A stretch of 20,331 nucleotides of DNA from DATKQJ01 sp035534295. GTDB lineage: Bacteria > Chloroflexota > Dormibacteria > Dormibacterales > Dormibacteraceae. This document shows positions 1 through 5,534 of the stretch, piece after piece (position 1 is the stretch's first letter; the number at the start of each line of letters is the position of its first letter). Made by a program: the position numbers and the translations under genes. The notes below the pieces were generated by a model. The model was not told where the DNA came from and did not search any database. It saw nothing but the letters and a program-made list of their open reading frames with translations. Location of the stretch: NCBI GenBank assembly GCA_035534295.1, contig DATLSE010000064.1, positions 1-20,331 of the forward strand, in the 5' to 3' direction.

Positions 1-256
1 AGGCATCGATCAGTGCGTTCCCGAAGCGATCCGGTAGCGAGTCAGCCAGTAATCCCGGCAGGCCCCGGAAGCTTTGATGGGACAATTCGGGAAAGCTGAA
101 GGTGCCTGCTTGCAGCGGCATCTCTATCGGCGATACCTCAATTCCACTGCCAACGAATGCCGGTTCGTACTCGAAGATGGCGGTCCCAGAGTCATCGGGC
201 TGGAATACAGCTCCAATCACCTTGCCCCAGAGCCTGACTGCCGCCGTTGTGCTCAT
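1..256 (-). CDS. hipA: HipA-family serine/threonine kinase toxin, N-terminal part (runs off left edge)
   Basis: The first 85 residues can be read on the minus strand, from an ATG at 256-254. They begin MSTTAVRLWGKVIGAVFQ and hold the segment LPGLLADSLPDRFGNALID (about residues 66-84), which is typical of the N-terminal subdomain of HipA kinases. Known HipA proteins phosphorylate glutamyl-tRNA synthetase or other targets and cause growth arrest. They are neutralised by the HTH protein HipB encoded just upstream. The ATG overlaps the stop of the upstream hipB-like gene in an ATGA arrangement, so translational coupling is expected. The catalytic kinase core lies outside the window, so intactness cannot be judged. 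HipA membership rests on the N-terminal motif and the pairing with an HTH gene. Confidence 0.87.
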   Translation of the reverse strand, partial: MSTTAAVRLWGKVIGAVFQPDDSGTAIFEYEPAFVGSGIEVSPIEMPLQAGTFSFPELSHQSFRGLPGLLADSLPDRFGNALIDA

Positions 257-633
257 CGAATAGCCGGGGCCTCAGGCCCCCAGCGCCAGGTCGATGCCGA
301 CGGTCCGGCTTTGGAGTCACGGCGTCTGGATGCCCGCCGCCGCAGACTTCGCGAGCTTTCGAGCATCTGAATTGGACTTGGCGTCGGTTCGGCAATAATG
401 CTGTCCAATCGAGATACCAAGCCAAGGACGCGAAGTATCCGAATGAAGCTGTCCAGTGTGACAACGCCCCCGGATTCGAGCTTTTCGACCGTACTTCGAC
501 TTACGCCAGCCTCCAGCGCCAGGGCGGACTGGGTGAAGTTTTTCTCCAGCCGGTATCGGCTCAGTCGCGTGCCCAGCTCTGCCAGAATCGCCTGGTCAGT
601 CCACGTCGATTCTAGGCGATTAGTGCCTGCCAT
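253..633 (-). CDS. hipB: HipB-like XRE-family HTH antitoxin/repressor
   Basis: 126 residues if started at ATG 633. An XRE/Cro-type helix-turn-helix spans about residues 19-72, with recognition region TQSALALEAGVSRSTVEKLE. After it come a hydrophobic segment (LRVLGLVSRLD) and a tail rich in arginine (about 95-106). The next gene is hipA-like and overlaps by 4 nt. This is the standard antitoxin-first toxin-antitoxin operon, in which HipB binds the toxin and represses its own promoter. A GTG at 651 would add six residues. I prefer ATG 633 because a perfect TATAAT (646-641) lies 7 nt before it, which would make the transcript leaderless and leave the GTG untranscribed. The basic tail may be a DNA-binding or disordered toxin-binding segment; that is inference. 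Confidence 0.87.
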   Translation of the reverse strand: MAGTNRLESTWTDQAILAELGTRLSRYRLEKNFTQSALALEAGVSRSTVEKLESGGVVTLDSFIRILRVLGLVSRLDSIIAEPTPSPIQMLESSRSLRRRASRRRDSKAGPSASTWRWGPEAPAIR

Positions 634-660
634 CACACGCATTATAGGCACAATCGCTAA
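613..660 (-). promoter_or_regulatory. hipBA promoter with imperfect inverted-repeat operator
   Basis: On the plus strand TAGGCGATTAGTGCC (613-627) is mirrored by GGCACAATCGCTAA (647-660). The two arms are nearly complementary, differing by one inserted base and a few mismatches. Between them on the minus strand is TATAAT (646-641), with ATG 633 seven bases downstream. A palindrome that brackets the -10 and start of an HTH antitoxin gene is the expected form of an autorepression operator. No convincing -35 hexamer is seen. Confidence 0.6.
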
Positions 661-720
661 CTACACGTGCTATCCCGGTCGTTATGGCGGCCAGTATCTG
701 CCTGCGATCCCAGCCACACT

Positions 721-758
721 CCAGGCCCGGTGCCCGCTCAGCGGGGGCCTGGGGCACC
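721..758. other. GC-rich hairpin with two alternative pairings in the hipB-pfpI intergenic region
   Basis: One fold pairs CCAGGCC (721-727) with GGCCTGG (746-752) and CCCGCT (733-738) with AGCGGG (740-745), with a five-base bulge. A second fold pairs GGTGCCC (730-736) with GGGCACC (752-758). The two exclude each other. No T tract follows, so it is not a clear intrinsic terminator. The rest of 661-908 shows no gene or RNA that I recognise. Confidence 0.35.
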
Positions 759-921
759 TAAATCCGTCTGGCCCATGAGTTACAAGCGTTAGCCTCGGCA
801 AGCTCGCTCGCGGCACCACTGGCGTCACGGCTACTCGAGGCGCTCCGGTCGACTCGGGACCGCTTGGGTGGGGTAACGTGGGATTAGTGCTGATCGTTTT
901 CCATGTTCGAGGAGGTTCTCG

Positions 922-1461
922 ATGAAGATCGCCTGCGTACTCGGCCCGATGTTCGAAGATTCGGAGTTCCAGCTGCCCTACGACGCATTCAAGCAAGCCG
1001 GCCACGAGGTCGTCGTGATCGGATTGGAAGCAGGCGTCCAGCTCCAGGGCAGCAAGGGCAGGGAGACGGCGACCGTAGAGACGACCTTCGGCCAGGTATC
1101 TCCAGAGCAGTTTGATGCGCTGCTCATCCCCGGGGGTTCATCTCCCGACAAGCTGCGCTCTCATGAGGAGGCGGTGGCGTTCACGCGGTCATTCATGGAT
1201 GCTGGAAAGCCCGTCTTCGCCATCTGTCACGGTCCTCAGTTGCTGCTCACGGCCGACACCTACAAGCAGCACCGGATGACGGCGTGGAAGACCGTCCTGG
1301 AGGACCTCCGGAAGGCGGGCGCCGATGTCGTCGACGAAGAGGTGGTGGTGGATCGCAACCTCGTCACGTCGCGCAAGCCCGATGACATCCCAGCCTTCAT
1401 TCGGGAATCGCTGAAGGTGATCGAGGGGGCCGAGCGCCGCACCAGCGTCGCTCGCTCGTAA
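922..1461 (+). CDS. PfpI/DJ-1 superfamily protein (YhbO-like, type 1 glutamine amidotransferase fold)
   Basis: 179 residues, the usual length for single-domain PfpI proteins. It has the nucleophile elbow AICHGPQLLL with Cys102-His103, the conserved Glu12 near the N-terminus, the GG turn after ALLIP (about 67-72), and a C-terminal stretch RMTAW...DLRKAGADVVDEEVVVDRNLVTSRKPDD. That stretch closely follows the YhbO/PfpI subfamily. Such proteins are cytoplasmic and have been assigned protease, chaperone or deglycase roles in stress. The exact activity cannot be fixed from sequence. The start is supported by AGGAGG (910-915), six bases before the ATG. It is apparently monocistronic. Confidence 0.9.
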   Translation: MKIACVLGPMFEDSEFQLPYDAFKQAGHEVVVIGLEAGVQLQGSKGRETATVETTFGQVSPEQFDALLIPGGSSPDKLRSHEEAVAFTRSFMDAGKPVFAICHGPQLLLTADTYKQHRMTAWKTVLEDLRKAGADVVDEEVVVDRNLVTSRKPDDIPAFIRESLKVIEGAERRTSVARS

Positions 1462-1621
1462 GAGCACACTCGCCCCAGGAGTTCTGACCGGCTGAACTTC
1501 GGGCAGTGGATGGGGGGGCGGCGCAACCCGGGAGGCCGTCCGCAACTCTTTCCGCCCCGCTGCAACGAGCCGGAGCGAGCCGGTTCTCTCACGGCTGCGC
1601 TGCTCTGTTCAGGCGCTCTGC

Positions 1622-1732
1622 CGGAGTCGACCCTCCAGCGACCCTGTCGCAGAGGTTTATGGGAGCCTGAAACTTGGTGAGCCGATCGAAGAATTCGCGC
1701 GGCGTGTCCGGGGGCCCGATCTTCGAGGATGA
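1622..1732 (+). pseudogene. VapB-like antitoxin remnant (C-terminal tail only)
   Basis: In the frame ending at TGA 1730-1732 the sequence reads ...DPVAEVYGSLKLGEPIEEFARRVRGPDLRG. This resembles the tail of AbrB-type VapB antitoxins. The stop overlaps the ATG (1729) of the VapC remnant as ATGA, the usual vapB-vapC junction. I cannot follow a DNA-binding domain upstream in this or a neighbouring frame, and 1462-1621 shows no other gene. It is therefore read as a truncated fossil. The junction supports the call more than the protein similarity, which is weak. Confidence 0.5.
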
Positions 1733-1885
1733 TCACGGCCATTGACACCAACGTCGTGCTAGACGTGCTAACCGCAGACGCCAAGCACGGGCTGGCGCCT
1801 GCCGACGCCATGAGGCGAGATTGTGTGGGCCGAGTTGGCGGCGGACTTTGAGTCAGATCGGCGGGCGAGCGTTCAGCGGCCGTAA
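1729..1885 (+). pseudogene. VapC-type PIN-domain toxin remnant, frameshifted and truncated
   Basis: From ATG 1729 the reading is MITAIDTNVVLDVLTADAKH... up to TGA 1849-1851. This is the classical PIN-domain start, with the first catalytic Asp in IDTNVVLDV. The next expected element, VWAELAADFESD, appears in another frame from 1820 and stops at TAA 1883-1885. About ten residues that normally lie between the two are missing, so a small deletion has also shifted the frame. Intact VapC proteins are about 130 residues and carry further acidic residues of the metal site. None of that follows here. VapC proteins are ribonucleases, and this copy should be inactive. Confidence 0.75.
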
Positions 1886-1960
1886 TGCCCTGGCGACTGG
1901 AGCCCGAAACTCTGCCGCGTGGCGGCCAGGCGCGAGCTTGGATCATAGAATGGGCGGGCC

Positions 1961-2746
1961 ATGGTCGTCCCCGCGTCCGCTCAAGGTACTGCCCGCCTCG
2001 GTGGCCGCTCGATACTGGTGGTGGGAGCTGCGGGCGGGATCGGGGAGAGCGTGGTTTGGGCCCTGGTGGCCCAGGGCGCCCAGGTGGTGCTCTCCGACCT
2101 CCCGCAGCGCCAGGGCCAGCTGCAGGAGCTGGTTGGAGCGATCGAGGGGTCGGGCGGAGTGGCGCGCTGGCTGGCCGTTGACGCCTCCGACGTCGCCGAC
2201 ATCCGGCGGGCGGTGGACCAGGCCGCCGACCTCTTTGGCGGGCTCGACGTTCTGGTCAACTGCACCGGGACCATTGTGCGCAAGCCCTCCGTGGACCTGG
2301 AGCCCGAGGAATGGGACCGTGTCGTCGACGTCAACCTAAAGGGCGCCTTCTTCCTGGCCCAGGCGGCGGCTCGGTTGATGATCCCCCGCGGCCGGGGCAA
2401 GGTGATAAGCCTGGCTTCGACCTTTGGCCTTGTGGGCAGCGTCGAGCGCGCCGCCTATGCGGCCAGCAAGGGGGGCCTGGTGAACTTGACCCGAGCCCTG
2501 GCGGTGGAATGGGCGCCGCACAACATCCAGGTCAACGCCATCGCGCCCACCTTCGTGGCGACTCCACTCACCGCCTCCTACTTCAGGCGCCGAGGACGCT
2601 TGAAGGAGGTGTTGAGGCAGACCCCGGCCGGGCGCCTGGCCAGACCCGAGGAGGTGGCTGCTGCCGCCGTCTACCTCGCCGGGCCAGACGCCGACATGGT
2701 TACGGGCGTCACCCTCCCAGTGGACGGCGGGTGGACCGCGGTCTAA
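1961..2746 (+). CDS. SDR-family NAD(P)-dependent oxidoreductase
   Basis: 261 residues, a classical short-chain dehydrogenase of Rossmann fold. The nucleotide loop is GAAGGIG (22-28), with Val in place of the usual Thr before it. Asp46 ends the second beta strand (VVLSD), which favours NAD over NADP. The NNAG motif is replaced by NCTG (100-103). Catalytic residues are Ser153, Tyr166 and Lys170 (YAASK). The C-terminus GVTLPVDGGWTAV is typical. Overall it resembles gluconate-5-dehydrogenase or 2-deoxygluconate-3-dehydrogenase-like enzymes, but the substrate is unknown. No clear Shine-Dalgarno precedes ATG 1961. TAGAAT (1946-1951) lies 9 nt upstream, so a very short leader is possible. It is convergent with the next gene. 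Confidence 0.93.
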   Translation: MVVPASAQGTARLGGRSILVVGAAGGIGESVVWALVAQGAQVVLSDLPQRQGQLQELVGAIEGSGGVARWLAVDASDVADIRRAVDQAADLFGGLDVLVNCTGTIVRKPSVDLEPEEWDRVVDVNLKGAFFLAQAAARLMIPRGRGKVISLASTFGLVGSVERAAYAASKGGLVNLTRALAVEWAPHNIQVNAIAPTFVATPLTASYFRRRGRLKEVLRQTPAGRLARPEEVAAAAVYLAGPDADMVTGVTLPVDGGWTAV

Positions 2747-2762
2747 AGCGAGGAGCGGGCGT

Positions 2763-2795
2763 CGCGTCGTGGGCTCATTCCACGGGACCGACGCG
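2763..2795. terminator. Possible terminator hairpin between convergent SDR and hydrolase genes
   Basis: Nested stems CGCGTC/GACGCG (outer, from 2763 and to 2795) and GTGG/CCAC (inner, 2769-2772 with 2780-2783) lie in the 52-nt gap between two convergent stops. There is an asymmetric bulge and no T tract on either side. Position is the main support. Confidence 0.35.
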
Positions 2796-2798
2796 GGG

Positions 2799-4529
2799 TC
2801 AAGTAGTCGGGATCACGGGCAGCAAAATGTGCGAGGGGGTGTTGGGTCCGCTGTGGATGGTCACCTCACCGCCAAAGATCTGGGGCGGGCGGTCATCGGG
2901 ATCGTTGTGGACGAAGGGCCCGCAACCCTTGTAGCCGAGGGAACGCATCTCCTCTCCCACCTCGCCCCGGTACTCATAGTCCCGTCCCCTCACGTTGAGG
3001 GCGAGCCGGTAACCGGGCTCGACCACAATCGACGTGGGCCAGATCTCAACGTCCAGCTCGTAGATCTCACCCGGGGTCAGGGGCTCCAAGCGGTCGTGCC
3101 GGTGGTAGGGGCGCCAGGGCCGGCTGCGGTCGGGATCGAGGCGGCGGTGGGAGGCGCGTAGCCAGCCGAGGCCGATCGGGGTGTTGCGGTCGTTGGAGCC
3201 CTGGAACACAACCTCCTTCCCCTCGGGGTCGAAGACCTGGAGCACCAAGAAGATGTCGGCGTCGATGCTGGAGGAGGAGATGAAGAGCTTGACCGCGACC
3301 GGCCCGGTGAGCTCGAGCGGGGCTTTCGAGGGCACCGTGGAGAAGGTAACCCCGTCGCCGGCGGCCGAATAGTCAAGGCTCTGCGCCTCCCCGGGGGGGG
3401 TGGCGCTGAAGCCGAGGCTCGAAAGGTCCAGGTGATAGGGGGTCCAGGCGGTGCGCGCCAGGGGCCATTCCCGCTCGTGTCGCTCCACGAATCGGCCGTC
3501 GGAGTGGCGGATCTGCAGCCGGACCCGAGGTTCGTTTTCCCAGCCGTTGTTCTCGCCCTTCAAGAAGTGGTCGAAGAAGCGCTTCTGCATCGGCAGCCCG
3601 TAGTTGTTGTAAAAGCAGGTGAAGTGGGTGTCTCCGTGGACGTCCAGCCACTTCTGCGTGGAGGAGGCTCCCATGAATCCCTCGAAGTTGCCTCGGGGAT
3701 GTAGACCCTGCCCGCCCCAGTTGGCGGACGAAAGTAGCGGGACTGAGATCCGCGATAGCTCCGGCGTGCGCTCGGAGTGGAAGGAATCGTTGAGAGGATG
3801 CTTCTTGATCTCTGCGGGCAGGTCCGAGCGATTGCGCGCCAGTTCCTCTGGGGACAGGGTCTGGGGTCCGGAGACCGCCTCCCCCGTGTTGGGATTGCGC
3901 CAGCCTCGATCGCCCACGCCGTGCTGCACCGAGACCACCTGCCTCGGGTACCAGCTGGAGGCGAAGCCGCTCAGCATGCCGCCGTGGTAGAAGACCTCCC
4001 GGTACCAGTCGCACGCCCCCTCCCAGGGAATCATCGCCGTCAGATGGGGGGGATTGAGGGCGGCCACCTGCCACTGGTTCTGCGCGTAGTAGGAGATGCC
4101 GAGCAACCCCACCTTGCCGGTGCTCCAACTCTGAGCCGCTGCCCACTCAATGCACTGGTAGAGGTCTTGAAATTCGCGTGGGGTCCACACGTCCATGAAA
4201 CCCTCGGAGCGTCCGGCCCCCCTCGAGTCGACTCGGACGCAGGCGTAGCCATCGGGGACCCACTTCTCAGGATCCACCGCCTCCCAGTTCTGATAAGCGT
4301 TGGTCGACCCCTCCAGGGCCTCGGGTGCCTCGCGCTCGAGCTGCGACCACTGCCGCTGGTAGCCTTCCTGGAAAGCCAGACCCTTGGCGTAGGGTCCGTA
4401 GGTCAGGACCACCGGATGCCTGCCCTCCAGCGGGCGGTAGACATCGGCGCTGAGCACAACCCCGTCCTCCATCGCCACGGGGACGTCCCAGTCGATCCAG
4501 AAAGTTTTGTCGCCGGCTGTAATCTGCAT
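2799..4529 (-). CDS. CocE/NonD family (X-Pro dipeptidyl-peptidase S15-like) alpha/beta hydrolase
   Basis: 576 residues from ATG 4529, chosen because GGAGG stands 9 nt upstream and the conserved fold starts at once (MQITAGDKTFWIDWDVPV). An upstream in-frame ATG at 4655 would add 42 non-conserved residues. Seen: DSRGAGRSEG (101-110), the nucleophile elbow GLLGISYY with Ser146, then NWGGQGLHPRGNFEGF (270-285), a candidate catalytic His302, and FFDHFLKG (318-325). The C-terminal third is the beta-sandwich usual in this family. The usual Asp-bearing GWxD segment reads NWGG here, so the acid residue is unclear. Family members cleave esters, amides or X-Pro peptides. The substrate here is unknown, and no signal peptide is seen. 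Confidence 0.88.
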   Translation of the reverse strand: MQITAGDKTFWIDWDVPVAMEDGVVLSADVYRPLEGRHPVVLTYGPYAKGLAFQEGYQRQWSQLEREAPEALEGSTNAYQNWEAVDPEKWVPDGYACVRVDSRGAGRSEGFMDVWTPREFQDLYQCIEWAAAQSWSTGKVGLLGISYYAQNQWQVAALNPPHLTAMIPWEGACDWYREVFYHGGMLSGFASSWYPRQVVSVQHGVGDRGWRNPNTGEAVSGPQTLSPEELARNRSDLPAEIKKHPLNDSFHSERTPELSRISVPLLSSANWGGQGLHPRGNFEGFMGASSTQKWLDVHGDTHFTCFYNNYGLPMQKRFFDHFLKGENNGWENEPRVRLQIRHSDGRFVERHEREWPLARTAWTPYHLDLSSLGFSATPPGEAQSLDYSAAGDGVTFSTVPSKAPLELTGPVAVKLFISSSSIDADIFLVLQVFDPEGKEVVFQGSNDRNTPIGLGWLRASHRRLDPDRSRPWRPYHRHDRLEPLTPGEIYELDVEIWPTSIVVEPGYRLALNVRGRDYEYRGEVGEEMRSLGYKGCGPFVHNDPDDRPPQIFGGEVTIHSGPNTPSHILLPVIPTT

Positions 4530-4556
4530 CTGCCAACGCCTCCAACTGATGGTGTG

Positions 4557-4617
4557 GACCGATCGGTCTGTTGGCCGGCCGGCCAATGACCGTGTCCCCC
4601 CTCCCATGATAGGGAGG
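4557..4617 (-). promoter_or_regulatory. Cluster of three inverted repeats upstream of the hydrolase gene (operator candidates)
   Basis: Within 61 nt there are a perfect 12-nt palindrome GACCGATCGGTC (4557-4568), a perfect 16-nt palindrome TTGGCCGGCCGGCCAA (4571-4586) and a CCTCCC/GGGAGG stem around ATGATA (4600-4617). On the minus strand the last holds TATCAT (4611-4606), a possible -10. The two palindromes would then lie just downstream of the transcription start, where a repressor would block transcription. ACCGATCGGT resembles TetR-type operators, but no TetR gene is in the window. Confidence 0.5.
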
Positions 4618-4748
4618 CGGAAGGGAGTGCCTAGCCGCCCTCGGGCGGGCTCCAATTGGCTCGGGTTGGATCGGCCGGTAAACCGCGCCGGCCCGGAGCT
4701 CGCTTGCGCTGCTGGGCGGACTGACGGGTACCGGCGCGCAGTTCTGCT

Positions 4749-5372
4749 CTAGCCCGGCGCGCCGCCCTGGAACCAGCGTTCTCGAATCGGGAAGAGTCGG
4801 GTGGCGGTGAGCCGGTTCAGGAGCCGTCGAGCGCGTCTAAAGTCTCCGGCCACGCCGCTCTCGCCGGCGCGCAGATAGGCCTTGGCTCCAATCCATTCGA
4901 CCTCCCAAAAGGGGTCGCGCGCGCGGGCCAGCTCACCTGGATCGGCCTCCAATAGCTGCGCCAGGCGACCCAAATGCCGGGGTTCCAGGCTCTGATGGGC
5001 GACGCTCTCAGGGAAGACGCCGGAGCGAAACAAGCAGAGGTCGCCGAGTCTGGCGAAGGCTCCCGACTCGGCCAGGTCGAGCGGATTCAGCTCGCTGTAC
5101 CGGCGCCGGCGCCAGCGCCCGCGGCTCCTCTCCCACACGCTGCCGCTGACCACGCGCACATAGGAGGCGAGAAGGCGGGCCAGGCGCTCGCGGTTCTCCT
5201 CCTCCACCGCGTAGGCGCGCAGCGGCTCGACGTCGAATACGGGCAAGCGGCCCCGCGACGGCAGCCACCACTCCTCGACGTAGGTGGCGCTCTCCAGCTC
5301 GACCGCGGTATCGGCCAGGAGCCGGCGGAACATCTCCAGCGGCTCGTCTGCCGGCACCAGTTCTAGCCCCAT
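4749..5372 (-). CDS. Hypothetical protein, 207 residues, unrecognised
   Basis: I do not recognise this family. Starting at ATG 5372 it begins MGLELVPADEPLEMFRRLL and ends RLFPIRERWFQGGAPG. It is soluble, with no signal peptide or membrane segment. It is rich in Arg, Leu and Glu, with WERSRGRWRRRRYSELNP in the middle and FWEVEWIGAKAYLRAGESG near the C-terminus. The mix of charged helical segments suggests a globular alpha-helical protein. Start choice: GAGGG lies about 11 nt upstream of ATG 5372; a TTG at 5408 would add 12 residues. It lies upstream of the hydrolase on the same strand, but a 219-nt gap with its own palindromes separates them, so co-transcription is doubtful. Confidence 0.7.
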   Translation of the reverse strand: MGLELVPADEPLEMFRRLLADTAVELESATYVEEWWLPSRGRLPVFDVEPLRAYAVEEENRERLARLLASYVRVVSGSVWERSRGRWRRRRYSELNPLDLAESGAFARLGDLCLFRSGVFPESVAHQSLEPRHLGRLAQLLEADPGELARARDPFWEVEWIGAKAYLRAGESGVAGDFRRARRLLNRLTATRLFPIRERWFQGGAPG

Positions 5373-5428
5373 GAGTTCGCTTCCCTCGCCGTCGACCCGG
5401 GAACCCAAGGCTCTTGGTCCCGACGGCT

Positions 5429-5450
5429 GGAGCCGGAGGGGGCTCCTTTC
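5429..5450 (+). terminator. Hairpin followed by short T-rich run (terminator-like) upstream of the Nramp gene
   Basis: GGAGCC (5429-5434) pairs with GGCTCC (5441-5446) over a six-base loop, followed by TTTC. It sits in the divergent region 5373-5534, with a second small hairpin CCAAG/CTTGG at 5405-5417. No plus-strand gene ends here, so its role is unclear. Confidence 0.25.
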
Positions 5451-5517
5451 TCCTCCACAGGGCTTGAGTTTATGGGGACGTCAGCGGCCGTGCCTGGTTT
5501 ATAGGTAGCACTAAAAG

Positions 5518-5526
5518 TGATAGCAT
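5518..5526 (+). promoter_or_regulatory. Extended -10 promoter element for the Nramp-like gene
   Basis: TGATAGCAT fits the extended -10 form TGnTAnnnT and lies 8 nt before ATG 5535. No Shine-Dalgarno sits between, so a leaderless or nearly leaderless mRNA is predicted. This also argues against the alternative GTG start at 5517. Confidence 0.5.
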
Positions 5527-5534
5527 GGCACTCA

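Noticed and set aside
1260..1946. 228-residue minus-strand ORF over the pfpI 3' end and the gap
   Set aside because: It overlaps a conserved gene and the vapBC remnant, has no homology-like motif, and is rich in Arg, Ser and Pro as random high-GC frames are.
5470..5534. Possible manganese riboswitch (yybP-ykoY) ahead of the Nramp gene
   Set aside because: The conserved riboswitch core could not be found, and the -10 element sits directly before the ATG, leaving no leader RNA.
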